From the IMG/VR virus record IMGVR_UViG_3300035698_006545, positions 1 through 40,975 of that record: 40,975 nt of DNA; one strand, 5' to 3'. The notes below the pieces were generated by a model. It saw nothing but the letters and a program-made list of their open reading frames with translations, was not told where the DNA came from and searched no databases. A program made the position numbers and the translations under genes. Shown piece after piece: positions 22,601 to 30,949 of this stretch. The DNA is from a virus. Numbering within the stretch: position 1 is the stretch's first letter; each line of letters starts with the position of its first letter.

Positions 22601-25089
22601 CCGGTCTCTTTGTACTTGTTGTACGTGAACTCTGCGTTGCGTGAGTTCTCCTGAACTGAAGCACCGTTGGAAGTTATTGCCATGATCACTTTGAAAACAG
22701 TCATGGCATTAGCATCTGTCGCTAGTTCAGGATGCATCTGTGCAGCGAACTCCATTGCAGAGGCAATCGATTGCTTGTACCACTGAGCAGCATTCGAACC
22801 TTCACCTACAGCAGCGATGGTCTCTTCAACCAACTGATCTGAGATGATCTCCTTGTTCTCTGGAGTCTTCGCATCAAGTCGCTTGCCGTGCTTGTCGAGA
22901 ACTTCCTGATCGAACTTCGCAGCCAGATCCCTAACAGTTGCAGTGGGTACTGCTGATTGAAAAAATGCATCATCAATTGGAATGAACACACCCAGCTTTC
23001 GCATGGCTCTGATGGCATCTTCTTTCGGGTCACCGGTTGTTTCTTTCTGCACGGACAACGACCCTTCAGACAGAACCGTTGAGAAGAATTGTTGAAGCTC
23101 GCTGCCTGTCAAATCTCTTATATCTGCGTTTGCTTCATCTGACAAAAGTTGCAAATCATCTTCACTAAATTGTTTCTCTATTTTCTTGATCGTAGCTTCT
23201 GGAACTTCCTGCTCTGACAACGATCGAGTCAAATCCAAAGGAATCATGTTCTCAGTAGGCTCGTTGAAGTCAGTGAAGAACTCTTTCGTTTTCTGCAGCA
23301 ATGACTTCTGCTGATCCAGATCTTCCTTCACACCGGTCTGTGGTCCGACAATGGTGAGACCGGACTGCTCGTAGGCTTCCTGAATAGTGACACCGTTCTC
23401 TTTGGCGAAGACAGTAGCCCACGCAGGGACGAGCTGAGCCATCGCTGCAGCGTTCTGTGGCTGAACCTGACCGCTGTCTACCAGCTGAGTACGAACCTCC
23501 TCATAGATCTCCTGAGCCTGCACGTACTCGCTCACGTTCTCCTGAGCCTCAGTCACTAGCTGCTCGATATGTTCTTGAGCTGTGACTCGCGCCTGCTCCT
23601 GAGATTCTGGAGATAACGACCCTTCACTCAGCGTCATCGATCCACGCAGAGCTTCAAAGTGGGTGGTGCCCGCGATCACAGTAGCGAATGCAGCAACCGG
23701 GACTGCAACATCTTCACCGGCTATTGTTTGGTCGAGCGATTCCTTCAGCAGGATCAGAGCACCATCGCTGGATATCTCCTGATCAACCAGGTACTCAGCA
23801 ACCTTGTCAGCGTTCAGGTAGACCTGAGTGTTACTGTCACCGTCATTCTGCTGCACGAACTGGTAGAACTTGCTGGGATTTCTCTGCTTGAGTTTGGAGT
23901 CAGTTGCTAAGCGATTGATCTCATCGATCTGATTCTGTTCAACTTCAACTTGCGACTGAGCAATCTCAGCATCGCTAGACAATCGTTGAGGAACGCCCCC
24001 ACCCTTACCGGGTATAGCAGTGAGGATAATACCTCTCACAATTGCACCGACAGATCCTGCTACTGCTGCTTCGTTCCCTATTCCCTCAAGCAAAGGTGCA
24101 TCTGGGTTGGTAGTTTGTTGCTCAATGAAACTCTGAGAAATGTTCTCAACCACTTCCTGAACAGCCTCTATACCACCAGCAAGAACAACATCAATGACAG
24201 CACGAGCTACTTTGTTCTTGATTGCTGGCGGTATACGGTTGAGGATCAGATCCAAGCCCATGCGTTCTGACGCGCCGGTTGCTATGCCACCACCCAACAG
24301 GGCAGCTTCAGCTAAGAGATCTTGACCTTTCGTTCCAGTCTCTTCTTGTCGGTCTGCCTGCAGAGACACACCCGTACCAAACAACATTGGCAATGTCACA
24401 AACGGAGCCACCAGATGCATGACCACCTGACCACCCATTTGACCAACACCTGCCGCAACATCGGTGACAAAGTTCTGGTCTTCAGGATCAGGGGCAATGT
24501 CTTCTGCTGTGTCTCTTATCTTCTGACCTGTGTAATTCAGCAGAGCACCGGCGATTAACCTTACATTGTCACCGTAACTTCTATCTTCGAATTCTTTATT
24601 CCCAGCAGCCACTCTATCTATTGACAGAGCAGTCTCACCGAGACCTTCAACTCCCATCCCGATTGCTTGGAATGGACCAGAGGCCAACCCTCTTACTACA
24701 TTGAATACGCTTTCAAGTTTCTCAAGCACAGGCACATCATCATGAGCCACAGATGCGTTCTCATAGTCGCTGAAGAACTTAGCAGTGTTGGGACTGTTCT
24801 GCGACAGCTGGTCGTAGTCGGTTTTCTGAGAGTCAACGAACTGTTGGACTTGCTCAGGGTTGCTTTTTATAGCCCACTCAGGAATTCCCGATGCTTCAGA
24901 TAGTCGGGTGTTTTCGGATACTTGATCAGGGTTTGCTTTAACAGCCTGAGTCATTGTGGATCTTACTTGCTGTGCTCTTCGATCATTCGGCGCAACGATC
25001 CCACCGTCAACAGGTTTCTTACCATCACCGATAGTTTTGAAATCTACTTTGTCAATGTCGAACTCAAGACCAAAAGTTGTATCAGTCAT
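16690..25089 (-). CDS. Giant internal virion (polyvalent, ejected) protein, 2799 aa
   Basis: I start it at the ATG 25089 (AAGGGA about 10 bases upstream), not at an in-frame TTG 33 bases earlier. Residues about 100-370 hold several Gly/Ala-rich hydrophobic stretches. About 700-1070 is a helical block (KVIMAITSNGASVQENSR to FGPKVGIFFQNLVGNFNHV) resembling domains of DarB-like phage proteins. His1146-Glu-Phe-Ala-His is an HExxH metallopeptidase-like motif. Around 1349 lies HDYFGH, then GEENAW and TRGQNSWVNFG. About 1480-1580 is an ADP-ribosyltransferase-like block (GGYVKEYGVGNHEYIVSVPA). The C-terminal 350 residues include membrane-like segments. Ejected with the DNA, such proteins build the envelope channel and can defend the genome. 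Enzyme roles are inferred. Confidence 0.85.
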   Translation of the reverse strand: MTDTTFGLEFDIDKVDFKTIGDGKKPVDGGIVAPNDRRAQQVRSTMTQAVKANPDQVSENTRLSEASGIPEWAIKSNPEQVQQFVDSQKTDYDQLSQNSPNTAKFFSDYENASVAHDDVPVLEKLESVFNVVRGLASGPFQAIGMGVEGLGETALSIDRVAAGNKEFEDRSYGDNVRLIAGALLNYTGQKIRDTAEDIAPDPEDQNFVTDVAAGVGQMGGQVVMHLVAPFVTLPMLFGTGVSLQADRQEETGTKGQDLLAEAALLGGGIATGASERMGLDLILNRIPPAIKNKVARAVIDVVLAGGIEAVQEVVENISQSFIEQQTTNPDAPLLEGIGNEAAVAGSVGAIVRGIILTAIPGKGGGVPQRLSSDAEIAQSQVEVEQNQIDEINRLATDSKLKQRNPSKFYQFVQQNDGDSNTQVYLNADKVAEYLVDQEISSDGALILLKESLDQTIAGEDVAVPVAAFATVIAGTTHFEALRGSMTLSEGSLSPESQEQARVTAQEHIEQLVTEAQENVSEYVQAQEIYEEVRTQLVDSGQVQPQNAAAMAQLVPAWATVFAKENGVTIQEAYEQSGLTIVGPQTGVKEDLDQQKSLLQKTKEFFTDFNEPTENMIPLDLTRSLSEQEVPEATIKKIEKQFSEDDLQLLSDEANADIRDLTGSELQQFFSTVLSEGSLSVQKETTGDPKEDAIRAMRKLGVFIPIDDAFFQSAVPTATVRDLAAKFDQEVLDKHGKRLDAKTPENKEIISDQLVEETIAAVGEGSNAAQWYKQSIASAMEFAAQMHPELATDANAMTVFKVIMAITSNGASVQENSRNAEFTYNKYKETGRIPEEGFGKEAGAMVKGFKRFNELVEMMGLENVQEFLNTPRTVKELAEMGFNLNGENVDQTVPTSAVFGPKVGIFFQNLVGNFNHVTMDRWFMRTWGRMTGTQVPVFEKAFPERAAKLRETIKGLPVKGLFGFKRPQLMKNDESLMEFAQIYHGRYTASKFKDKSDVNKQSKNLVEGVTAPIIDPKNGGNRVWMREVMKETQQKLADKGQDLDLATIQALLWYAEKDLYINNGIRAARVEATDYEQEFRKLADQRLERPASTVGEGRPAGATRPSGEPAFEQRSDIEDDKSARGYFNPDNSVIRLAEASDLSTFLHEFAHFMYEQELKAGSKNATDIGKWFKGNAVEVANEANGYLESKVAGDLQQPQDTPHQLARDVAKRYAEKAGLKYEDNVEHAVLDRDRAARIAVEYENMEHDPQNPEVKAAYAAMIEETIAQYEEVLASGLQIDFIRGEDPYAKTPRLAIEDVVKNNHLYVYSTREGFGSDEQVDVSDNPLLAETDFEISGEKILVNDIFRVVHDYFGHVKNGNGFRAQGEENAWQSHATMYSPLALRAMTSETRGQNSWVNFGPHGEKNRTATAADTVYADQKTGLMPLWVSEEGKVNDKKKADTTGRDKGGKLTRPPVVGGQIILEHYSKKQGLENLDPEFYGSNYAGRERDRSSEPNWQNRTLYGIETGKKGGYVKEYGVGNHEYIVSVPAERMYDGNANPDGLDKTKGLTNYEAAIKEAGYLGFWSINGRMGMVAGVFETLTPLRQDTEIPQGQTGRITEDDVNQFIDQASTGDVDKDAALRRATHEQFARGFEAYLMEGKAPSVELRNVFRTFARWLAEVYKRIQGNLNINLTDDMRAVFDRMLATEEQLDMARAREQVQPLFTDATMAGMTDAAFVEYQKNVSTAKDVESETLREKVIKELTRQTKSWWKEEKADMVVEETARLREEKVYRAITALRSTDLKIDKGVVRELLGEERVDKRGIKSVRIPERLNGMLAAGADSVHPDEAAAFLEYNSGDEMLTDIIESAPIKQAAEAAAEARMLETHGDILNDGTIEQQATEALQNEERGKLLLRELKQINKTAGAPTLARQAIKQLAEENIGKLAFRQIQPGKYQKAKEIAGKEAAVAQAQGDMAAASRAKSREILNFYLAKAATDARNNTLKIVDRMKRYNKKSVREEIMKAENGYWEQLVKILSRFEFRKSATLTAVDQKNESLNVWMSQMMELEGDGLVLSPEVLDEAYQTHWKNVPYDSLLGINESVKNIEHVARYATKMDLYGEEIAFEQLVQRWDTHLNTVAKDKFVPQRTDATKGRNTGRWAMAQMSKIPWMASWLDGGERAGMSHEILMSGLNEALFNEIEMMGAVTGVVTDAISDRSRAAVKRGMTKFFIPEIKDDKNDGNLMGNQIIAVALNTGNQSNLRKMLLGEGWANKEDDTTITIDNPQLQAVLAEMTGEEWDLVELIWQQMDLLYPQLAEVHRKTTGLVPPKVQEQSFSIDVDGEQRTLKGGYYPVKYDPARSDVARKNEEDAAARVDSMFSTTGSIQSSVNASSTNERTGFYAPVLLDLSIVPNHFQETIHFITHHDAVRQLNKLIRNKTISNTISRKLGPEEFAELKPWLNDIAKLGSAAPTKTFIDSVFQKLRFGVTLGVMGFKVTTGLMQTLGLANSTAEVGLGNMMQAFGAIMGSPKTIQEAWTFANENSKVLKHRTTTMDREIGNAMKQLEGKRGAIAAVQEASMKHIALIQIYSVDLPSWYAAYIKEMKLSGDEKKAFAYADWLIENVQGSGATKDMARIMRNQSKTHTTFTMFMTFFSSLWNQQRDTARSAKSGLDTPTTIAAKAAFIIVVPVILEMLMRGEFGGDDDEDEVYRKTLTRLALYPFASIPFVRDAASGIAGEYGYNMTPVASVLEQGLTRIPSVVEALVTDEELTKGEIKAVSKLVGASLGVPGVNQAWATGEHLYEVLEEGEDLTARQLSFGPTRE

Positions 25090-25093
25090 TTTA

Positions 25094-26818
25094 TTATTGT
25101 TTCCCTTGTCTATACGCTTCAATGAGGTTCTCTGAAGTCACTGGTATGCCATCGTCAACAAGCCTATCAATAATCGGCTTGAAGAACCCCATAGTTTCAC
25201 CAGTGACTGGTGTGTTGTCTATTCCTTCCAGAGCACCTGCGATGTCATCGTAGTATTGACCTTCAATGTCTTTCAGTCCGTATTCAGCATCGTAGTAAAA
25301 AAACGCATCTTCGAATGTCTTAGTGATCGCCAGCTGACCGAGCATATTGTCCATCTCTGCACTGGTCATATCACGCCCATCGTTATCCTCTTTCCACTTA
25401 ACTTGTTCGGCGGTGATTAGAGCGTAGTACGCATTGACTTGTTCTCTCTGTCTATTGCTGTAATCTTTCGGTGTTGACTTACCAAATCCGAAGGTGCTGT
25501 TGATCGCAGCAGTAACCTGAGCAGTTTCGCTTCTGCCTAATTGAGAGTCGGAACCACTTCGCGCAGACTTCACCGCGGTGGTTAGCTTGCTAATATCAGC
25601 GTTAGCGAATACACCGACATAATCTGAAGGGGTGACTTTTGCCAACTTGCCCTGCGGAAGCAACAGAATATCAGACAACTGAGCAAAGTCAGTGACTGGT
25701 GATGTGCCAGCCTTCAGTGTAGATTGTTGGGCGGCGCTCATCGCATCCCAGCCTTCTGGGTTAGCAGATATAAACTGATCAATTGATCCACCTTCAGGGT
25801 CAGTCAAGAATTTCAACCCATCGTCGTAAGTGGCAGCTGCGAACTGTGAGTCGGCTATTTGCTTCTGGTTCAGCTGGTAAGCGAACTCACGATGAGCTGC
25901 AGACCTTTCAACCGGGTCACTGTACTTCTCATTGATTTCTGCTGTGCCCAGTGTTTTAGCGTTAGGCAGATCACCCAAACGATTAACTAAGTCAGTGGAC
26001 GATATCACCGCGCCTTCAGCAGCCTGTTGAGTTCGCTCAGTCTTCCTGGCTCTCTCAATACTGATCTGCAAGTTAACCCGCGATGGCCCTTCTATCGATT
26101 CTGAGAACTCGTTGAGCGCAGACTCACCGGCGATCGCACTAACCGACAATGCAGACTCAACAACAGCGATTGAGAACTGTGAGTCGTAAGTCTCGACAGA
26201 CTCTGCGATTGTCTCTGGTGAGTCACCGTTCATCCCACCCAAATTTTTAATGTGCTCGATGCCCAGCCCTCGCTGAACATCAGCCACTGCCGGATCATCC
26301 CAGTACAGAGATGCAGCCTCAATGGTGTTCTCAATTTGAGCACCGAGGGTGGTTCTTTCATGCTCATCGAACTGGGAGACAGCGTGTTGATCAATACTCC
26401 CAATTGCACGAGTCATCTGTGCATCGGTGTTCTTGTTGAAAAGACTGCGAGCACGAGTTGAGCTTATGTCATCTGAATACTTTCGGCGCAGTTTCTCTAA
26501 CTCTTCTTTGCTGTTATCAGCTGACTCAAATGCATCTTTGCCGCGAGTTGTAGAATAGTTAGTTAGGAATGCGTTCTTCTCTCGCTCGAACCCTACGATT
26601 GAATCTTCAGCAGTGTTGAGGTCTACACGCTCTGCGAACCGAGCAATCTCATCAGAGAAATTCTTAATGCCACCACCCACATTGCTGATGGCTTGTCCTT
26701 CAACACCCGCGTTAGGGGTAGCCACACCGAACGTACCCTGAGAGACATTGCTTCTCCGAGCTGCCGACGCTACTGTGCTACCTACTTTTGATGCACCGTA
26801 TGGTGTCACTGTTGGCAT
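25094..26818 (-). CDS. Internal virion protein, 574 aa (T7 gp15-like position)
   Basis: The protein is strongly helical and rich in Ala, Ser and Glu, with long charged helices in the first 200 residues (EELEKLRRKYSDDISSTRAR). It has no signal peptide or clear membrane span. I see no transglycosylase motif. It sits between a smaller Ala-rich internal protein and the giant protein, the order typical for podovirus ejection proteins, so it is probably part of the inner core released into the host. AGGAAA lies seven bases before the ATG. Its stop is 4 bases from the giant protein's start. Role inferred from context. Confidence 0.75.
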   Translation of the reverse strand: MPTVTPYGASKVGSTVASAARRSNVSQGTFGVATPNAGVEGQAISNVGGGIKNFSDEIARFAERVDLNTAEDSIVGFEREKNAFLTNYSTTRGKDAFESADNSKEELEKLRRKYSDDISSTRARSLFNKNTDAQMTRAIGSIDQHAVSQFDEHERTTLGAQIENTIEAASLYWDDPAVADVQRGLGIEHIKNLGGMNGDSPETIAESVETYDSQFSIAVVESALSVSAIAGESALNEFSESIEGPSRVNLQISIERARKTERTQQAAEGAVISSTDLVNRLGDLPNAKTLGTAEINEKYSDPVERSAAHREFAYQLNQKQIADSQFAAATYDDGLKFLTDPEGGSIDQFISANPEGWDAMSAAQQSTLKAGTSPVTDFAQLSDILLLPQGKLAKVTPSDYVGVFANADISKLTTAVKSARSGSDSQLGRSETAQVTAAINSTFGFGKSTPKDYSNRQREQVNAYYALITAEQVKWKEDNDGRDMTSAEMDNMLGQLAITKTFEDAFFYYDAEYGLKDIEGQYYDDIAGALEGIDNTPVTGETMGFFKPIIDRLVDDGIPVTSENLIEAYRQGKQ

Positions 26819-26827
26819 TGTTGTTTC

Positions 26828-27454
26828 CTAGTAATTCTGGTTGGCGATCTGAGAGCTGGCATCGGGAGTCGGACTGCCTGCAGATGAGTCACTATTAAAC
26901 CAGCTTGAGTCAAACCCATTGAACCCTGCAGCAATCGCATTGAAAGTGCCAGCTCTTCCTGCAGAACTGGCTGCATCACCGAACGCACCGGCCTCATTCA
27001 GAGCAGCCTGAGAATCGGCATCGCCCTGCATCCTGGTGGCTATTGACGAGTGAACGAGGGTTGATGCTTGGTCTTGATAATTGCGACGAGTCGTAAGTGC
27101 ATCCACCTCACCAAGGCGAGCACTATCAATCTGAACACTCGCTGCAGTACCTGTGTCAGCGATCACACCACCGGCGCTGTACGACGCACGTTGTGAAGAG
27201 ATCAACTCAGCCGTGCCGCGACGAACCTTGTTCTCAGCCTCCACACCTGCTCTGCGTGTCTGTGAGGCTTGAACCTCAAGTCTGCGAGCATTGTACAGGC
27301 TGATGGCTTTGATGCTCTCAGCCTGCTTCCTAGCAGCAGCTGACCGGACTCTAAAGGCTTCTTCAGATTCGTCACCGGCTTTCTTCGCACCATAGACATT
27401 GAGACCGGTGCCGACTATACCGGCCACGGCACCTGCTACGTATACTAATGTCAT
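26828..27454 (-). CDS. Internal virion protein, 208 aa, with N-terminal hydrophobic segment (T7 gp14-like)
   Basis: I place the start at the ATG 27454, which overlaps the upstream stop (ATGA at 27451-27454) and has GGGAG about seven bases before it. It begins LVYVAGAVAGIVGTGLNVYG, a membrane-like helix, followed by a long Ala/Arg/Glu helix and an Ala/Gly/Ser-rich end. Small ejection proteins of podoviruses that insert in the outer membrane have the same plan and position, directly before the two large internal proteins. A longer frame to 27544 exists but lies inside the cupin gene. Function is inferred from order and composition. Confidence 0.72.
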   Translation of the reverse strand: MTLVYVAGAVAGIVGTGLNVYGAKKAGDESEEAFRVRSAAARKQAESIKAISLYNARRLEVQASQTRRAGVEAENKVRRGTAELISSQRASYSAGGVIADTGTAASVQIDSARLGEVDALTTRRNYQDQASTLVHSSIATRMQGDADSQAALNEAGAFGDAASSAGRAGTFNAIAAGFNGFDSSWFNSDSSAGSPTPDASSQIANQNY

Positions 27455-27882
27455 GAGTCTACTCCCAACGCGAGCTCCATTTCCTTGTAACTTGGATAAG
27501 ACAGATCGGCTATTATTTCGTCTATGGTCATCACGCCATCCCAAGGGAATGCGTTAACCAGGACACAGTCTTCCAACACTAAAAACCCCTTCTTCACTCC
27601 GGGGTCGGTAACAAATGTCGCTGGAGAATGCATGGTGTAAGTGCCCGTATCGGTAATCACTTTCACAGATCCTTTGGTCAGCATGTTCACCGATGAGTTC
27701 TTGTGAACAGCACCAGATAGAACAACACCAGCGGGTGCGTACAATTCTCTCACATAAACGCCGTGAGCAAAATGGTGATGGTATTCGAAATCGTCCTCAG
27801 TGAGAGTCTCAGTAGAATTGATTATAGCACTTTCAAGGCGCTCCATGCGCTCTCTATGTTCACTGTTGACCAACTGGCTCAT
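27451..27882 (-). CDS. Cupin-like small protein in the tail module
   Basis: This is a 143-residue protein. The central part has short strands with YHHHFAHGVYVRELYAPAG, MLTKGSVKVIT and TFVTDPGVKKGFLVLE, as expected for a cupin-type beta barrel; the His cluster at about 35-41 could bind metal. Similar proteins occur between the tail nozzle and internal proteins of many podoviruses, with no assigned function. The start overlaps the nozzle stop (TGATG), and the end overlaps the next ATG. The fold is proposed by pattern only. Confidence 0.6.
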   Translation of the reverse strand: MSQLVNSEHRERMERLESAIINSTETLTEDDFEYHHHFAHGVYVRELYAPAGVVLSGAVHKNSSVNMLTKGSVKVITDTGTYTMHSPATFVTDPGVKKGFLVLEDCVLVNAFPWDGVMTIDEIIADLSYPSYKEMELALGVDS

Positions 27883-29966
27883 CAGCTCACATCCAAATCA
27901 GGGGTGATCGACAGTACAGACAGGGGGAACGGAGCACGTTGCTCAACACGAATCGAACCACCCTTGCTCCACTGGGGGTCAATCACCACCTCGATATCCT
28001 TAGTGGTTCTCAATACGATCTCGTCATATCCATCTGAGTCAAGTCGAGGCTTGATCTCGGTCATCACACCTGTCACTCCTGAATCACTCACAGGACCAAC
28101 CCAGCCACCGCGGGACTTCTCCACATTGAATGACACCTTCGATATGGAAAGATCCTTACCGTAGGTCTGCACTTGGCCGCTGTCGATGTCGAGAGTTTCG
28201 AATGCAGGAATATACGCTAGTCCTATATGAACCACACTGGCAGCGATCGGCAGAGTTACTTCGCCCGATACCACTGTAAGACCCGCAACTTCATTCCCGT
28301 CAGCGTTAACAGTAATGGCCTCGCCTTCAAGGTGACCCAGCCCACTAAACACCGTCGCAGGTGTAGAGTTATAGCTAAGACCACTATCAACACAATAAGC
28401 ATTTTCTGCCGAATCGTCATGTCTTGGCTCCATGCGCTCAACGTACCTGACTGTGGCACCGTCGATTGTGCGCTTCACTATGAAATAAGTTGCATCACGA
28501 TCACCTTCTTTGATCGTGGTTACTGATTCGAACTCACCGGACGCGCCAGTGTTATGGTGATGCCATGCCCAAATCTGATGTTGCTCCTGATACGTCAACC
28601 CAAGAAGCTCACCGTCAGATCTGATGAGCCAAAGAATGCCGTATGGCTCCTTCTCGTAGCTCATCTCTATGATCTCGTAGCCCTTGAAAAGGTGCTCAGC
28701 CATGATCGACAAATCCTGACCCTTAGACGTGTCAGTGTTGAACGAGTACTTGAGACTCCTAACTCGGTTGCCCTGATCCTGAATGAACACCACAGAGTCA
28801 CCGACAACTGCAGGGGTCACATAAGAACATCCATAGTAGGATTGAATCCTCGCACTGATAGTGTACGGAGTCAGAACTAAATCTTGCCCTTCACTGACCT
28901 TCCACTCTGCGCCAGAGGTCAAGAGAACCAGTGCGTCAATATCAACGATGTGCCTAATCGCGTTAACTTCTTTGCCCTTGATTGTGAACTCGATCGCGTC
29001 ATCATCGCGAGCAGGACTAGAAGAGCGCAACGAATCATAGATAGCAGATTGGCTCGCGTAAACAGTCTGAGGGAGAGTAGTGGTGTTCGCGTAAATCTGA
29101 CGCTGCTGATAGTACCCCACTGTTGAGGGCTTATTGTTGGCCCCAGCAAAAGGAAGGTTGTCTATCGGAGGTGAGTCAGAGGTGACAGGTGCAATATTAA
29201 AGTCATCGAAGGTGAGGTTTAATGAATCCCCAATCCATCCGAATATTCCTGTTGAGTCTGAAGGGTCTTTATAAACTCGGTAATACACCGCGCCCGCGAC
29301 TATGGTCCACGTCACCCGAATACCACCGGTGACGCTTAACGAATTTGTGTTCAATGAAACCGGATCTGATGCCACGGATTCAACACCATTAGCATCGACA
29401 GCGGTGACCACGTAGGTGTATCGCTTGTTGTTGGACCCAGCACCTGCACCGACAGTTGCTAACGTAGGAGCTGGAGCTGGAGCAGGGACAGATGATGCAT
29501 AGCTGATGGTGTTCAGTGTCCACGCATCGTGATCCGTTCGCGTGAGAGCTTTAGGATCGTGACTGGGGTGTACGATAGTCATCACGTCAGCATCTTGAGT
29601 GAAATTCAAACGAGATAATTGCGCCGTTGTGTAGGGGGTGACTATGCTGTACAAAGCTGGCCCCGCCCCGTCGAGGACAAAGCCCCCATTTTTGATCACA
29701 TGCATGACCAAATCTTCGAAGACCAACACATAGGTTTGTTCAGTGTTAAAACTGAAAGGAATCAATCGACCCTTTGCTGCCATATCACTGGGAAGATTGC
29801 CGATGTACTTGGTGCCTGGTCGAGAGTAAACCCCACCTTGAGGGCGAATTATGTTGTTCTCGCACAGTGTCAATCCGCTCTGGTATTTCTCCAGGGACGC
29901 TCGTGCTCTTAAACTGGGGGCGAGTTCTCCACCGGTGAAAGATCGTTGGATAATTGAATCAGCCAC
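27882..29966 (-). CDS. Tail nozzle/hub protein (T7 gp12-like stabilization protein)
   Basis: The 694-residue protein begins ADSIIQRSFTGGELAPSLRA and continues with GLTLCENNIIRPQGGVYSRP, the hallmark start of podovirus nozzle or stabilization proteins. A fibronectin-like segment lies near 150-230 (KRYTYVVTAVDANGVESVAS). The rest is beta-rich, fitting the propeller-like nozzle that closes the short tail. It starts with GTG at 29966 with AGGA about eight bases upstream. It follows the adaptor gene, with which it forms the tail tube. Confidence 0.85.
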   Translation of the reverse strand: MADSIIQRSFTGGELAPSLRARASLEKYQSGLTLCENNIIRPQGGVYSRPGTKYIGNLPSDMAAKGRLIPFSFNTEQTYVLVFEDLVMHVIKNGGFVLDGAGPALYSIVTPYTTAQLSRLNFTQDADVMTIVHPSHDPKALTRTDHDAWTLNTISYASSVPAPAPAPTLATVGAGAGSNNKRYTYVVTAVDANGVESVASDPVSLNTNSLSVTGGIRVTWTIVAGAVYYRVYKDPSDSTGIFGWIGDSLNLTFDDFNIAPVTSDSPPIDNLPFAGANNKPSTVGYYQQRQIYANTTTLPQTVYASQSAIYDSLRSSSPARDDDAIEFTIKGKEVNAIRHIVDIDALVLLTSGAEWKVSEGQDLVLTPYTISARIQSYYGCSYVTPAVVGDSVVFIQDQGNRVRSLKYSFNTDTSKGQDLSIMAEHLFKGYEIIEMSYEKEPYGILWLIRSDGELLGLTYQEQHQIWAWHHHNTGASGEFESVTTIKEGDRDATYFIVKRTIDGATVRYVERMEPRHDDSAENAYCVDSGLSYNSTPATVFSGLGHLEGEAITVNADGNEVAGLTVVSGEVTLPIAASVVHIGLAYIPAFETLDIDSGQVQTYGKDLSISKVSFNVEKSRGGWVGPVSDSGVTGVMTEIKPRLDSDGYDEIVLRTTKDIEVVIDPQWSKGGSIRVEQRAPFPLSVLSITPDLDVS

Positions 29967-29969
29967 TGT

Positions 29970-30629
29970 TTAATTCCTAACTGTAACAAAGTCACTTTCG
30001 GTTTGGTCATACTGTCGCTGGTTATTGTCGCTGTCTTCTGCCTGTTCGATGAACACAGCGTAGCGACCTAAGTTAGTTTCACTCAAAGCCCTACCCTCTT
30101 TCGCACCGGCTATGGGTACGGCGATGTAGCTCGCAAGAAGATACGCGAGAGCAGACACCATCTTCTTAGGAAACAGGTTAGCGTTCTCGATGTAAATATT
30201 GTAATCAATTCTGAGCAAGGTTTCGTTGGCACCAATAACTCTGTTGCCATCAACATTTTGAATTTCGTATTCTGGAGGAGGGAAGTCTCCCGGTCGAGGA
30301 GCATTGGGGTCTGTGTTCCTACGCGCAGTTTGAGAGCTGCCTGTGGTTGTGCTGACCTCATCCTCTTCCCTAAGAAGATAATTAATGCGGATACAATCTG
30401 AGGGGTACTGATAGGAGTAGGCCCAAGAGAACAGGTCTGTTGTCAACACACCTAATGCTGCTGTCTTGTGGGCGAACCCCCATCGAATGCTTTCAAGCAC
30501 TTCACCCAGAGCTTGTGGGTAGAACAAGACACACTGTTGAGCTTGAATACTAGGCTCGGTGAGAGAGTTGATGCTCCCCGCACGAATGTGAGCCAACGCC
30601 ATATTGCAGATCTCAACCTTGCTTGTCAT
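29970..30629 (-). CDS. Head-tail adaptor (T7 gp11-like tail tubular protein A)
   Basis: The 219-residue protein begins SKVEICNMALAHIRAGSINS and has QQCVLFYPQALGEVLESIRWGFA and YPSDCIRINYLL, the conserved plan of podovirus adaptors. These form a ring under the portal and carry the nozzle. The Pro-rich, variable middle (NTDPNAPRPGDFPP) is a loop seen in several homologues. AAGGA lies about ten bases before the ATG. Order staple-adaptor-nozzle is standard. Confidence 0.85.
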   Translation of the reverse strand: MTSKVEICNMALAHIRAGSINSLTEPSIQAQQCVLFYPQALGEVLESIRWGFAHKTAALGVLTTDLFSWAYSYQYPSDCIRINYLLREEDEVSTTTGSSQTARRNTDPNAPRPGDFPPPEYEIQNVDGNRVIGANETLLRIDYNIYIENANLFPKKMVSALAYLLASYIAVPIAGAKEGRALSETNLGRYAVFIEQAEDSDNNQRQYDQTESDFVTVRN

Positions 30630-30631
30630 TT

Positions 30632-30949
30632 CTAATCGTCCTTGTAAAGAATAGAAGTTGCATCTGACGCTTCTGAGTCACCGATCCCCACTTCTGTCAT
30701 TTGGATCTCGATCTCAGAACTGTTGTAGTCGCTGCCCTCAGACTGGCTTGAGTGCTCAGACTTGGATGTCACCTTAGCAACACCGTACACCACAACCTCG
30801 TCACCGACCGTCAGCTCGCTGATGTCTAACTCTTTGATGAGGTCTTCATCAAATCGCAACGTGGTCCCGTAAGGATAGCGAGGGGTGTCATCATCATACG
30901 AGACCATGCTCTCTTCTGACTTTTCCTTCTCGATCTTTACAGTTTTCAT
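30632..30949 (-). CDS. Capsid-staple-like protein, 105 aa
   Basis: This is a 105-residue protein. YPYGTTLRFDEDLIKELDI is followed by VGDEVVVYGVAKVTS and IEIQMTEVGIG, matching the small proteins often labelled capsid staple/stabilising protein in podoviruses with BPP-1-type capsids. It is very acidic with a Ser-rich loop. It overlaps the upstream gene's stop by ATGA. It would bind the outer or inner capsid surface next to the cement protein; this is from family resemblance, not from proof. Confidence 0.65.
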   Translation of the reverse strand: MKTVKIEKEKSEESMVSYDDDTPRYPYGTTLRFDEDLIKELDISELTVGDEVVVYGVAKVTSKSEHSSQSEGSDYNSSEIEIQMTEVGIGDSEASDATSILYKDD

